Below are positions 1 through 8,954 of a stretch of DNA of 64,000 bases, piece by piece. A program made the translations under genes and the position numbers. Below the pieces are notes generated by a model. That model was not told the origin of the DNA. It ran no database searches and saw nothing but the letters and a program-made list of their open reading frames with translations. How positions within the stretch are numbered: position 1 is the stretch's first letter; each line of letters starts with the position of its first letter. The stretch covers positions 248,001 to 312,000 of the forward strand of contig JAVJOU010000029.1 in assembly GCA_040216635.1 (NCBI GenBank), in the 5' to 3' direction. The DNA is from UBA1479 sp040216635. Lineage in GTDB: Bacteria; Pseudomonadota; Alphaproteobacteria; Rhodospirillales; Casp-alpha2.

Positions 1-235
1 GAGACACACCGGCGTTATTGACTAGCCCCGTAACCGCATGACGTTCGGCAATTTCCGCACCGACATCGGCAAGAACAGCGGAATCTGCAAAATCCACTTC
101 ATAAAAATGACCAGGAAACGATTCCGGTGCGGTGCGTCCTGTACCGATCACCGCATGCCCGGCATCGGCCAGCAATTGTGCCGTCGCCAAGCCGATGCCT
201 CTGTTTGCTCCGGTTATTACCGTTGTCGCTGTCAT
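1..235 (-). CDS. SDR-family oxidoreductase, N-terminal part (cut by window edge)
   Basis: The visible 78 residues are the start of a short-chain dehydrogenase/reductase. Residues 8-15 read TGANRGIG, the glycine-rich NAD(P)-binding turn of the Rossmann fold, and NNAG appears near residue 74, the adenine-ring-stabilising motif of classical SDRs. The ATG at 233-235 is the first start and puts the beta1 strand (TATTVIT) at the very N-terminus, as usual. The catalytic Ser/Tyr/Lys part lies outside the window, so substrate cannot be guessed. It is divergent from the IclR regulator with about 80 bp between the two starts, so the regulator may control it. Confidence 0.85.
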   Translation of the reverse strand, partial: MTATTVITGANRGIGLATAQLLADAGHAVIGTGRTAPESFPGHFYEVDFADSAVLADVGAEIAERHAVTGLVNNAGVS

Positions 236-315
236 TCGATCATCCTATATATTCGTACCGCATAGCAGTACACCGTTCCGCATATTGACACACCTTTTAA
301 ATATGAAGTTAAATC

Positions 316-1197
316 ATGACAAGCAACAGAGAGCGCGATCAACGCGCTCTCATTTCAAAATTGGAAACATCCGTGAACGACAGCACACCACCCGATGCGG
401 GGAAGGACCGCGCCTTTGTGAACGGGCTGGCGCGGGGATTGAAGGTCCTGGCTTCCTTTTCCCCCGACAGCAACCGGATGAGTCTGGGCGACTTGGCACA
501 AGCGACCGGCCTGCCCAAGTCGACGGTTGCCCGTCTGGTCCATACCCTGGTGGAAGTCGGCTACGTTTACGTCTGTCCCGACAGCGGCCGGTACCGTATT
601 CACCCGCGCGTTTTGACCCTGGGTTATCCCGTCATGGCGACCATGGACAAACGACTGGTGGCCCTGCCCATGATGCAGGAACTGGCCGATTATTCGCGCG
701 GTACGGTTTCCTTGGGCATACGTGACGGCCTGTCCATGATCTTGATCGAACGATCACGGGACCGCACGGTGCGCGCCCTGCCCCTTGATATCGGTTCACG
801 CATACCGATGGAAACGACATCCATGGGACAAGCCTACTTCGCGTCCGCCAGTCCTGCTGAAAAAACCGACATCTTGGAACAATTCAAAACCCATGATCCG
901 GACCGCTTCAAAGAAGTGGAACGCAAGCTCCGCGCAGCAGAACGGGAATACGCCGAAAAAGGATATTGCACGGCCGTCGGCACGTGGGAAGACGACGTCA
1001 ATGCCGTTGGCGTCGCCGTCGAACTCTCCAACGAAGCCATGGCCGCCTTCAACTGCGGCGGCCCGTCATCGCGCATTGCGGAACAATCCCTACCCGACCT
1101 GGGCATACGTCTTGCCGAGCTTGCCCGGCATTTCCAGACCGCGGATTGGGTCGGGCAACTGCCGCCGCGCCCTTACCGAGGCGTCGAAACCTCATAA
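316..1197 (+). CDS. IclR-family transcriptional regulator
   Basis: A 293-residue protein with the two-domain IclR plan: an N-terminal winged helix (about residues 35-100, recognition helix around LPKSTVARLVHTL) and a C-terminal GAF-like effector domain with the family signature around SLGIRDG and VGVAVEL. IclR proteins bind small organic acids or aromatics and repress or activate adjacent catabolic operons. It sits 41 bp upstream of a TRAP transporter operon on the same strand and diverges from an SDR gene, so local control of uptake and catabolism of one substrate is the likely job (inference). About 35 residues precede the helix-turn-helix, and a later ATG-free stretch supports the given start only weakly. 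Confidence 0.9.
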   Translation: MTSNRERDQRALISKLETSVNDSTPPDAGKDRAFVNGLARGLKVLASFSPDSNRMSLGDLAQATGLPKSTVARLVHTLVEVGYVYVCPDSGRYRIHPRVLTLGYPVMATMDKRLVALPMMQELADYSRGTVSLGIRDGLSMILIERSRDRTVRALPLDIGSRIPMETTSMGQAYFASASPAEKTDILEQFKTHDPDRFKEVERKLRAAEREYAEKGYCTAVGTWEDDVNAVGVAVELSNEAMAAFNCGGPSSRIAEQSLPDLGIRLAELARHFQTADWVGQLPPRPYRGVETS

Positions 1198-1238
1198 ATC
1201 CAACCAACCATAAACCTGCCACTAGGAGGAAAGATCTG

Positions 1239-2213
1239 ATGCAAAAGATCGGACGTAGAGACTTTATCAAAATGGGATCCAGCTTGGCCGTCGGCTCGGC
1301 CCTGATACTCCCCGCCGCTCTGGCACGCCCCGCACGGGCGGCTTCGGGCCCCGAATACTTGACCATGGTCGGTGGCGGTCAAGGCGGCGCCTGGTACCTG
1401 GGAGCAGCCGCGATTGCCGAACTCAGCAAGAAGGTCTGGCCCGGCGTGGCCACCACCGTCACACCCGGCGGCGGCATTTCCAACCTGAAGGGCGTCGGCG
1501 CCAAGAAAATCGAAGTCGGCTTTGCTTTCGCCATGGATGTCACCGCCGCCTACAAGGGCATGCTTAAATTCAAAAACAAGCCGGTCAAAAATCTGCGCGC
1601 CCTGATGTCGACCAACGGTGCCTATCTTTCGACCGTGGCCAAACCGGAAATCAAATCCTACGCCGACCTGGCAGGCAAAAGTGCCGCCCCCGGCCGCGCG
1701 GGAATGACAGGCCTTGCCAGTTTTGAGCGCATCGTCAACCAGATGGGGATCAACAAGGACGTCAAGATCGTCAATACGGGATACGGCGAAATGTCCGCCC
1801 TGTTCCAGGACAACGTGGTCCAATCGGCCACGGTCATCGGCTCCATCCCGCACCCCGTGGTTGATGAAATCCTGTCCGTCAGCGAAGGCCATGTGCTGCC
1901 GGTCGACGATGCCGTCGCCGATGCCCTGACTAAGGAATTCAACTACGAAAAGGTCACCATTCCGGCCGGCACATTCAAAGGCCAGGATAAAGATATCCCG
2001 ACGATCGGTTCCGTCACGCAGGTCGCGACCTATGCGGAAATGCCCGACGAATGGGCCTACAACATCGTCAAATCGACCTGGGAAAACCGCAAGCGGCTTG
2101 TCCAGGCGCATAAGGCCTACGGTGAATTCGGTGAAGAAATCGCCGTCAAGGGCGTACGCATCCCGTTCCACCCGGGCGCTGAACAGTACTGGAAGGAAAT
2201 CGGGCTTCTGTAG
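1239..2213 (+). CDS. TAXI-family TRAP transporter solute-binding protein, Tat signal
   Basis: A 324-residue periplasmic binding protein of the TAXI (TRAP-associated extracytoplasmic immunogenic) family. The N-terminus carries a twin-arginine signal: RRDFIKMG at residues 6-13, a hydrophobic stretch and an AxA-type end near ARA, so the folded protein is probably exported by Tat. The mature part begins with the TAXI-like segment containing GGGQGGAWYLGAAAIAE. The reading frame is open upstream to 966, but the ATG at 1239 has a strong AGGAGG ribosome site 8 bases upstream (1225-1230) and gives the signal peptide, so I chose it. It hands substrate to the fused permease just downstream. The ligand is unknown; TAXI systems carry glutamate, succinate and related acids. 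Confidence 0.92.
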   Translation: MQKIGRRDFIKMGSSLAVGSALILPAALARPARAASGPEYLTMVGGGQGGAWYLGAAAIAELSKKVWPGVATTVTPGGGISNLKGVGAKKIEVGFAFAMDVTAAYKGMLKFKNKPVKNLRALMSTNGAYLSTVAKPEIKSYADLAGKSAAPGRAGMTGLASFERIVNQMGINKDVKIVNTGYGEMSALFQDNVVQSATVIGSIPHPVVDEILSVSEGHVLPVDDAVADALTKEFNYEKVTIPAGTFKGQDKDIPTIGSVTQVATYAEMPDEWAYNIVKSTWENRKRLVQAHKAYGEFGEEIAVKGVRIPFHPGAEQYWKEIGLL

Positions 2214-2245
2214 TTGCCCGCCCCCTTCTTTTCGTTAAACCGGTC

Positions 2246-2277
2246 CCTGCTTCTCCGCCATATAGCGGAGAAGCAGG
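2246..2277 (+). promoter_or_regulatory. Perfect 13-bp intercistronic hairpin
   Basis: The arms 2246-2258 and 2265-2277 are perfectly complementary over 13 bp with a six-base loop (CATATA). It lies between the binding protein gene and the permease gene of the TRAP operon, 32 bp after the first stop and 21 bp before the next ATG. No T-run follows, so it is more likely an mRNA-stabilising or partial read-through element that raises binding protein over permease than a simple terminator (inference). Confidence 0.75.
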
Positions 2278-2298
2278 CGATAGGAAGATGATGAGCCG

Positions 2299-4251
2299 AT
2301 GCAAGATCAAATGACCAAGCCGGTTTCACCGGTAGACGAATTCGCAGCCCTGCGGCTGTTCCTGTCCGGCCCCGGCCGTAAATGGTGGCAGGTTCCCGCA
2401 GTGATCGCCGTGGCCATTGGCACTTTTGCCAGCCTGTATCACCTGTATGTGCCGATCGTGGGCGCCTATGACACTTTCATCTTGCGGCCACTCCATCTTT
2501 TGCTGATCGGCCTCGTCGGCTTGCTTGTCTTTGATATCCGCGGCAGGAAACGGGATTTCTCCAAACCCAGTTGGTTCTGGTTGATCGATCTTGCGCTGGG
2601 TGCCGCCTTTGTCCTTGCCCTTGCGCTGATCCTCAACGACCCGGCGGGGCTGGAGGAACGTTTCGCCTATTCCGAGGCAACCATCTGGGACACGATCGGT
2701 GCCGTGATTCTGGTCACCATGGTGATCGAACTTTCCCGCCGGTGCATCGGGCTTCCGATCGCGATCCTGATTCTGATCATTCTGGCCTACGGCATTTGGG
2801 GCGGGGACAGCTTTTCCATCTTCCGCCACCGGCCCATTCCGACAACCGAAGTATTCCAGGGTCTGTACATGACCACGTTCGGCATCTTCGGAAGCCCCGT
2901 GGCCGCCATGGCGACCTATGTGTTTCTGTTCATCATCTTCGGCGCCTATATCGAAAAATGTAAGACCGGGCTTTTGATCCAGCGCCTGGGGCTCAAAGCC
3001 ACGGGCAGTTCGCCCGGCGGGCCGGCCAAGGTCGCGGTCGTGACCAGCGCCTCGTTCGGCACCATTTCCGGCAGCGCCCTGGCAAATGTCATGGCAACGG
3101 GTGCGGTGACCATCCCGTTGATGAAGCGGATCGGGTTCCGCAGCGAAGATGCCGGCGGCATCGAAGCCGCCGCATCCTCGGGCGGGCAGTTGACACCGCC
3201 GATCATGGGCGCGGTCGCCTTCGTGATGGCCGACATCACCGGCATCCCCTATGCGGATATCATCGTCGCCGCAGCAGTACCGGCATTGCTGTTCTATATT
3301 TCCCTGTTCGTCGCCATCGACCTGACGGCCCGGCGCGACAACATGCAGGGTGTGCCGGCGGAAATGATGCCCAAACACGGCGAGATCATGCAACTCGCCC
3401 ATATGGTGCTGCCCATCGTCACCCTGGTCGTCGCCCTGATCTCCGGGTACTCGCCCATGATGTCCGCCCTGGTCGGGATCGCCACGGCGATCGTGGTGTC
3501 CAGTCTGCGGGCGGAAACCCGTCTGTCCCTGCCGGAAATTTTGGGCTGCCTGCATACGGCGGCCAAGACCACGGTGGTCGCGACCATCGCCTGCGCGGCC
3601 GCCGGCATCGTCGTCGGCATCCTGAACATGACAGGGTTCGGGCTTCGCCTGTCGAGCGAACTGATCAACATCACCAACGGTCAGCTTCTGCTTGCCCTTA
3701 TCTTCGTGATGTTCACTTGTGTGGTGCTCGGCATGGGTATGCCGACCGTCGCCGCTTACATCATCACCATCGCGATCGGCGGGCCGGTCCTGATCGAACT
3801 GGGCGTGCCCGTTCTGGCCGCACATATGTTCATTCTTTACTTCGCTGTGCTGTCCCTGATCACACCCCCGGTGATGGTCGCAAGTTTCGGGGCGGCGGCA
3901 TTGGCAGAAGGCTCCGTGACCGGGACCGGTCTGGCGGCGATCCGTTTCGCCGCCCTCGCCTTCGTGATCCCGTTCGTATTCGTGTTCAACCCCGACCTGC
4001 TGATTATCGGCAGCGGCCTGCCCTGGCATGCGATCGCCCTTTCGATCGCCACGGCGACGGGTGGGGCCGTGCTGTTCGGTGTCGCAATCAGCGGCTATCC
4101 CGCACGCACGCTGGTGGAACGGGCGATTTACATCGCCGCCGCTTACTGCCTTGTCGAACCGGGACACGGATTAGACATGATCGGCATCGCTTTGGTCGCA
4201 GCCCACTTGAGCACCCGTTGGATTCTGACCAAACGTCTTCAGACCAAATAA
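2299..4251 (+). CDS. TRAP transporter fused permease (DctQM type)
   Basis: A 650-residue multi-pass inner-membrane protein. The first ~180 residues hold about four or five membrane spans corresponding to the small DctQ-like subunit, and the rest is the large DctM-like subunit with about a dozen spans, as in the fused permeases that partner TAXI binding proteins. Typical DctM features are the glycine/serine-rich stretch around FGTISGSALANVMATGAV and the segment ASSGGQLTPPIMGAVAFVMA, which form the ion and substrate site of the elevator-type transporter. It follows the TAXI gene after a hairpin. Transport is expected to be driven by a sodium or proton gradient. The start at 2299 is preceded by GATGATGAG; a weak ribosome site fits lower expression than the binding protein. 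Confidence 0.93.
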   Translation: MQDQMTKPVSPVDEFAALRLFLSGPGRKWWQVPAVIAVAIGTFASLYHLYVPIVGAYDTFILRPLHLLLIGLVGLLVFDIRGRKRDFSKPSWFWLIDLALGAAFVLALALILNDPAGLEERFAYSEATIWDTIGAVILVTMVIELSRRCIGLPIAILILIILAYGIWGGDSFSIFRHRPIPTTEVFQGLYMTTFGIFGSPVAAMATYVFLFIIFGAYIEKCKTGLLIQRLGLKATGSSPGGPAKVAVVTSASFGTISGSALANVMATGAVTIPLMKRIGFRSEDAGGIEAAASSGGQLTPPIMGAVAFVMADITGIPYADIIVAAAVPALLFYISLFVAIDLTARRDNMQGVPAEMMPKHGEIMQLAHMVLPIVTLVVALISGYSPMMSALVGIATAIVVSSLRAETRLSLPEILGCLHTAAKTTVVATIACAAAGIVVGILNMTGFGLRLSSELINITNGQLLLALIFVMFTCVVLGMGMPTVAAYIITIAIGGPVLIELGVPVLAAHMFILYFAVLSLITPPVMVASFGAAALAEGSVTGTGLAAIRFAALAFVIPFVFVFNPDLLIIGSGLPWHAIALSIATATGGAVLFGVAISGYPARTLVERAIYIAAAYCLVEPGHGLDMIGIALVAAHLSTRWILTKRLQTK

Positions 4252-4267
4252 CCCAGAGGAAACTACA

Positions 4268-5146
4268 ATGCTTAACCCCGTTCCCACCTTGTCGAAAGTT
4301 CCTGAAGGCTATCATCATATACAGGTCGCACCCATTTGCGGCGCGCTGGGCGCTGAAATCCAAGGTGTCGATCTGTCGGGCGACCTGTCAGACGACACCA
4401 TGACCGATATCCGCAAGGCCCTGAACGAATATCAGGTCATCTTCTTCCGGGATCAGGACATGACACCCGAACAGCACAAGGCGTTCGGCAAGCGTTTCGG
4501 GACGCTCAACATTCATCCCATTTACGAACCGCTGGACGGCCACCCTGAAATCCTGCAGGTCGTCAAAGAGGCCGACGCCATGAACAACATCGGCGATACC
4601 TGGCATTCGGATGCGACGTTCCTGCCCGAACCGCCCATGGGCTCGATCCTATATGCCCGAGAAATCCCCCCGTTCGGCGGCGACACGCTGTTCGCCAATC
4701 TGGCGCTTGCCTATGAAATGCTGACGGAGGGCATGCGCAAGATGCTCAGCGGCCTGAACGCCGTGCACAGCGATGCCTTCCTGACCCAAGTCAGCGCGGA
4801 ACGGAATGAAACTCGGTCAACCAAGCTCAAAGGCGGTGATCTCACCGCCAAGGAAACCGTGCATCCCGTCGTCCGCACCCATCCGGAAACAGGGCGCAAA
4901 TGTTTGTATATCAACGAGCCCTTCACGGTTCGTTTCGAGGGAATGAGCGCCGCCGAAAGCCGGCCGATCCTCGATTATCTGCTGGCGCATATCAAGCGCC
5001 CGGAATTCACCTGCCGGTTCCGTTGGCAGGTCGGCTCGATCGCGTTTTGGGACAACCGATCGACCCATCACTACGCGTTGAACGACTATCACGGTTATCG
5101 CCGGGAAATGCATCGCGTCACCGTGAACGGCGACCGGCCGTACTGA
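4268..5146 (+). CDS. TauD/TfdA-family Fe(II)/2-oxoglutarate dioxygenase
   Basis: A 292-residue member of the TauD/TfdA family. The iron facial triad is visible: H113 and D115 in TWHSDATF, and the distal His (H268) in STHHYAL near the C-terminus, followed by R283 in the MHRVTV segment that binds the 2-oxoglutarate carboxylate. Family members hydroxylate sulfonates, aryloxyalkanoates or similar acids, releasing the heteroatom group. It lies 16 bp after the TRAP permease and reads as the third gene of that operon, so it likely attacks the imported compound (inference). The start is preceded by AGAGGAAACTACA. Substrate cannot be read from sequence. Confidence 0.9.
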   Translation: MLNPVPTLSKVPEGYHHIQVAPICGALGAEIQGVDLSGDLSDDTMTDIRKALNEYQVIFFRDQDMTPEQHKAFGKRFGTLNIHPIYEPLDGHPEILQVVKEADAMNNIGDTWHSDATFLPEPPMGSILYAREIPPFGGDTLFANLALAYEMLTEGMRKMLSGLNAVHSDAFLTQVSAERNETRSTKLKGGDLTAKETVHPVVRTHPETGRKCLYINEPFTVRFEGMSAAESRPILDYLLAHIKRPEFTCRFRWQVGSIAFWDNRSTHHYALNDYHGYRREMHRVTVNGDRPY

Positions 5147-5204
5147 ACCGGCCACACCCGATAGAGAGTCTCTCCCTCCCCCAGTGGAGCGGCGGGCGCG
5201 GGCC

Positions 5205-6248
5205 CTAACCCGCGTCCGTCAGCTCCATTATCTTGCCGTAAAGCGTGCCCGGGATGGTGATGCCGTCCCGGGGCGTTTTTTCGCGGTTGCCGTAACGCCG
5301 GTCGCCGGGCAGGCGCACCGCCCCCGGGGCGTCCCCCGCGTCCAGCATGCGCTGGAACAAGGCCTCGCCCTGGTCCATCCAGTCCGATCCGCCGCTTAAC
5401 CGCGCCGGGTCCATGGCCAGGATCAATTCACCGCCGCGCGACGGGCCGCCGTCCCGGTTGTCGGCTTCGCCCGCCTGGAACGAAAAGACCTCGCCGATCA
5501 GCGCACCCGCGAACAGTTCCACCATCATCGAAATCGCCGAACCCTTATAGCCGCCGAACGGCAGCATGACGCCCTCATCCAGGATCGATTTCGGATCGCG
5601 GGTCGGCTGGCCGTCTCCGTCCAGGCCCACGCCCAACGGCACGTCGTGACCTTCGCGGGCGGCGATCATCACCTCGCCCCGGGCCATGGCCGTGGTCGCC
5701 ATGTCGAACACCACGGGCGGGCCGTCTTTGCGCGGCCAGGCGAAGGCCACGGGGTCGGTTCCGAACAATGCCTTGGCACCGCCAGCAGGGGCCGCGAACG
5801 GCAGGGTCGAAGTGCAGGCCAGGGCCACAAGGCCTTCGCGGGCCAGGGCCTCGACCTCGGGCCAGAGGGCCGCGAAATGATGGATACGGATAAGCGCCAG
5901 GGCCGCGATGCCCTGGGTCCTGGCCTTGGCGACCAGGGGCTTATGGCCCGTTTCCAAGGCAAGGGGAGCAAACCCACCCATCCCATCGACCCGCACCACG
6001 CCGGGGGCCGCGTCATCCACGCGGGGCGACGCCTTGCCGTCGACCTTGCCGCTGCGCAAAGACGCGACATATCCCGGCAGACGGAACAGTCCATGGGATT
6101 CCGACCCGTCCCGTTCCGCCGCCGTCATGTTGTCGGCGATGGCCTGCGCGTTGGCATCATCACAGCCGTTGGCCATAAGGCAGTTGAAGGCAAGGTCATG
6201 GACCTCGCCCAAGGTCAGCCGTTTGCCGTTTTCTGCCCCATCAGTCAT
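5205..6248 (-). CDS. Ldh2-family (malate/L-lactate/ureidoglycolate type) dehydrogenase
   Basis: A 347-residue NAD(P)-dependent dehydrogenase of the type-2 malate/L-lactate dehydrogenase family, which lacks a Rossmann fold. Recognisable segments are the N-terminal AERDGSESHGLFRLPGYV with the family's SHG, IHHFAALW in the middle, and the FGGYKGSAISMMVEL stretch near the nucleotide site. The frame is open further upstream but the ATG at 6246-6248 (MTDGAEN) overlaps the stop of the preceding gene by 8 nt (ATGACTGA), a coupled start, and removes an improbable basic extension. Family members reduce or oxidise 2-hydroxy acids and 2-keto acids, delta1-piperideine-2-carboxylate or ureidoglycolate; which applies here is unknown. 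Confidence 0.88.
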   Translation of the reverse strand: MTDGAENGKRLTLGEVHDLAFNCLMANGCDDANAQAIADNMTAAERDGSESHGLFRLPGYVASLRSGKVDGKASPRVDDAAPGVVRVDGMGGFAPLALETGHKPLVAKARTQGIAALALIRIHHFAALWPEVEALAREGLVALACTSTLPFAAPAGGAKALFGTDPVAFAWPRKDGPPVVFDMATTAMARGEVMIAAREGHDVPLGVGLDGDGQPTRDPKSILDEGVMLPFGGYKGSAISMMVELFAGALIGEVFSFQAGEADNRDGGPSRGGELILAMDPARLSGGSDWMDQGEALFQRMLDAGDAPGAVRLPGDRRYGNREKTPRDGITIPGTLYGKIMELTDAG

Positions 6249-7146
6249 CGGCCGCATCCTTGGCGGCACCGTCCAGATGGCGCACGAATTCCGTGACCGA
6301 TTGCTCCATGGTTCGGTTGGGATCGATCGTTTCCCGCGTTTCGGCGGCAAAGGGCGTTTCCGCCAGAACACGGAACACGGCGGCGGCGCCATCATGGAAG
6401 TCACCGGGCACACCGGCTTCGCGGAATGTCTGAGCAATTTCCTCCATCTCGCGCACCCAGCGGCCGCTGTCGGCGGGTAATCTCGAGGTTCGTTCCCGCA
6501 TGCCCTTCAGCGCCGCTTGCTGGCTATGTTCGAACTCACCGATCAGTTCATCGAACAGCCCCATACGCTTGGCTGCCATCAGGATCGCCGTATGCAGGGT
6601 CCAGGTTCCCTTGGTCAGGGCGGCATAGGCCATCTTCAAACCCGATGCCCGGCCCAGACCGTCACCGATCGCGATCACTTCGATCCCCTTGCCGTCCAAA
6701 CCTTCCATCGGGGACGTGTCCGGCCCGGAAACGTAAAACCGGGGTGCCCGCCCGGGGGCCGGGGCAAGACCGATAATCCCGCAATCAATGACCGGGGCCC
6801 CGGCACTTTCCAATGCCGCGGCAACCTCGCCCACGGTTCCGGGTGACACGGCGTTACAATCCACATAGACCGCCGTCGTGCTTGCGGCCTTCATGGCCTG
6901 GGCCATGTCTTCCGCCTGTCGTACGGCCTGGGCCGGGGGCAGGATGGACAGAATCAAATCCGCCTGCGTAACCAAGGCTTCCAGATCGGGCACATCGCGG
7001 AAATTACCCTTGGCCGCCAAGCCCTTGGTGCGTTCGCTGCGACCGGCCAGGCAGGTGATCACGTCATGGCCGTGTTCGCCCAGAACCTTGCCCACGGCAT
7101 GACCCATGTCGCCCGGCGCCATGACGGCGATACATGAATGAGGCAT
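6241..7146 (-). CDS. 6-phosphogluconate dehydrogenase-like NAD(P)-dependent oxidoreductase (DUF1932-type C-terminus)
   Basis: A 301-residue protein with an N-terminal Rossmann domain: IAVMAPGDMGHAVG gives the GxxGxxxG-like dinucleotide turn, and DLILSILPPAQA and AVYVDCNAVSPGT are typical of the beta-hydroxyacid dehydrogenase superfamily. The C-terminal all-helical part, with LKMAYAALTKGTWTLHTA, resembles the DUF1932 domain, where the conserved Lys lies in place of the usual catalytic Lys of hydroxyisobutyrate dehydrogenase. The start at 7146 was chosen because upstream in-frame sequence belongs to the reverse of the next gene's end. It is translationally coupled to the Ldh2 gene, so both probably act on neighbouring steps of one pathway. 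Confidence 0.85.
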   Translation of the reverse strand: MPHSCIAVMAPGDMGHAVGKVLGEHGHDVITCLAGRSERTKGLAAKGNFRDVPDLEALVTQADLILSILPPAQAVRQAEDMAQAMKAASTTAVYVDCNAVSPGTVGEVAAALESAGAPVIDCGIIGLAPAPGRAPRFYVSGPDTSPMEGLDGKGIEVIAIGDGLGRASGLKMAYAALTKGTWTLHTAILMAAKRMGLFDELIGEFEHSQQAALKGMRERTSRLPADSGRWVREMEEIAQTFREAGVPGDFHDGAAAVFRVLAETPFAAETRETIDPNRTMEQSVTEFVRHLDGAAKDAADD

Positions 7147-7166
7147 TGATCGCTGCTCCTCTATCT

Positions 7167-8858
7167 TCAGGTGCCGAAGGAACGCAGCACGCGCCCCGGC
7201 AGATTGTTTTGTGGTCCGGCGTCGTTGCCGATGGGACCGTTCGCGTCCGCGACCTTGGTGCCGTTGACCCAAACGCCATGCACACCGACCGCATCGGTGG
7301 TCAGGCGCGGTGCGCCGCCGGGCAGATCGAACACCCGCCGTTTGGCCCCCCGGCCGACGGTCGCAGGGTCGAACAACATCAGATCGGCGTGGAAGCCTTC
7401 CTTGATCTCACCCCGTTCCGGGATGCGGTAAATAGCGGCCGGTTTGGCCGTCAGTTCATGGGTCGCTTCTTCCAGGGTCAGCTTGCCCAGATCGCGGCTC
7501 CAATGGCCCATCAGGTGCAGGCCGAACCCGGCATCGCAGAAGAACGTCAAATGCGCCCCGGCATCGGACAAGGCGACCGAGGCGTTGGGGTCGCGCATCA
7601 TGCGGCCCACGGCGTCTTCGTCCGTATTCAGCAATTCGGCCATGAACAGGGTTTCCAGATCTTCGGAAATGGCAAGGTCGAGCATCCAATCCAAGGGGTG
7701 CACACCGGCGGCTTCCGCCAGATCCTGGACCTTTTTCTGATCATAGGCCTTGTTTTCGGGCTTGGCCGTTTCCGTGACCTCGATCTTGTTCCATTCCCCA
7801 TTGAACAGGCGCACGCCGGCTTCGCCCGTAAGCTCGTCCTTGACCGCCTGACGGAAGGCATCCGAGGCATAAACGGCCTTGAGCGCCTCGCCCGAGGCCT
7901 CCATGGCCGGCTTCCAGGCCGTGAGGCCTTCCAGCGGATAGGCGGATTTCAGCGAGAAATCCATGTACAGCGGACAACATGACACCTGCCCCCACAGTTC
8001 CCACCCCTTGGCCCGGGCATCGGCCACGGCGGCCAGATCCTTGAAGGTGCCTTCCGGGTTGGTCGGATTGTGCAGCAGGGCCGCGATCATCACCGGCCGG
8101 CCCGACTTGGCGGCGACCGTTTCCAGATAGGGCACATCCGTGGTATTGCCCTTGGTCAGCATGAACACGCCCCGGCCGTCCTCGCCCATGACGGAAACTA
8201 AGGTTTCCAATTCCTTGGCATCAGCCAGACGGGACGGCATGGGCACGCCGCCCCAGCCATTGTGCTGCGGCGCCGTCGATGTGGCGAAGCCGACCGCCCC
8301 CGCCCGCATGCCGGCGCGGACGATATCCGCCATCTCTTTGATCTCGTCGTCGTTGGCCGCGCGTTCGGTCGCCGCATCCCCCATGACGTAGGTGCGGATC
8401 GACGAATGGCCCAGGAAGGCGCCGACGTTCAAGGCCGTGCCGCGCGCTTCCAACATGTCCAGGTATTCGGGGAAACTTTCAAATCCCCAATCGATGCCGC
8501 CGCGAAGCACGTCCAGGGACATGCCTTCGACCTGGACCAGGTTCTTCATGATCAAATCGCGGTCCGGTTCCTTGCAGGGCGCGATGGTGAACCCGCAGTT
8601 GCCGATCAGCACGCTGGTCACGCCCAGCGCCGGCGACGGCGTGCACCAGGGATCCCAGGTGATCTGCGCATCGAAATGGGTATGGCTGTCGATGATGCCC
8701 GGCATCAGGGCCAAGCCGGCGGCGTCGATTTCTTCCGCCCCCTTATCGGCAACCATGCCGACGGCGGCAATCCGCCCGTCCTTGACGCCCACGTCGCCCC
8801 GAAAAGGGGCGCCGCCCCGGCCGTCATAAATTGTCGCGTCCCGGATCACCAGGTCCAT
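7167..8858 (-). CDS. N-acyl-D-amino-acid deacylase-family amidohydrolase
   Basis: A 563-residue metal-dependent hydrolase of the amidohydrolase superfamily, D-aminoacylase branch. The metal-binding DSHTHFD (H59 and H61) follows the small N-terminal beta-sandwich, and the C-terminus returns to that sandwich with GFHADLMLFDP. Another signature is SDAGAHLTFFCDAG, holding the catalytic Asp. D-aminoacylases hydrolyse N-acyl-D-amino acids or related amides. It is the first gene of a minus-strand group with two dehydrogenases, 20 bp upstream of the next start, facing the TRAP/dioxygenase operon. Together they look like uptake, cleavage and oxidation of an amide or amino-acid-like compound (inference). 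Many homologues are annotated as D-aminoacylase without biochemical proof. Confidence 0.88.
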   Translation of the reverse strand: MDLVIRDATIYDGRGGAPFRGDVGVKDGRIAAVGMVADKGAEEIDAAGLALMPGIIDSHTHFDAQITWDPWCTPSPALGVTSVLIGNCGFTIAPCKEPDRDLIMKNLVQVEGMSLDVLRGGIDWGFESFPEYLDMLEARGTALNVGAFLGHSSIRTYVMGDAATERAANDDEIKEMADIVRAGMRAGAVGFATSTAPQHNGWGGVPMPSRLADAKELETLVSVMGEDGRGVFMLTKGNTTDVPYLETVAAKSGRPVMIAALLHNPTNPEGTFKDLAAVADARAKGWELWGQVSCCPLYMDFSLKSAYPLEGLTAWKPAMEASGEALKAVYASDAFRQAVKDELTGEAGVRLFNGEWNKIEVTETAKPENKAYDQKKVQDLAEAAGVHPLDWMLDLAISEDLETLFMAELLNTDEDAVGRMMRDPNASVALSDAGAHLTFFCDAGFGLHLMGHWSRDLGKLTLEEATHELTAKPAAIYRIPERGEIKEGFHADLMLFDPATVGRGAKRRVFDLPGGAPRLTTDAVGVHGVWVNGTKVADANGPIGNDAGPQNNLPGRVLRSFGT

Positions 8859-8954
8859 TTTTTGTCTCCGTTTCTTGTGGTGGGGTGAATGCGAGGTTAG
8901 CAGGTCATCGGCATGGGCGGGAGTCCGCGAACAGGCTGTTCCGCGCCAAGGTGT

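Noticed and set aside
966..1238. N-terminal extension of the TAXI binding protein
   Set aside because: It overlaps the IclR gene in another frame and would bury the Tat signal; the ATG at 1239 has a strong ribosome site.
2326..4167. 613-codon reverse-strand open frame opposite the TRAP permease
   Set aside because: Its His/Asp/Gly-rich composition is a shadow of a membrane protein read backwards; the forward strand encodes clear DctQM motifs.
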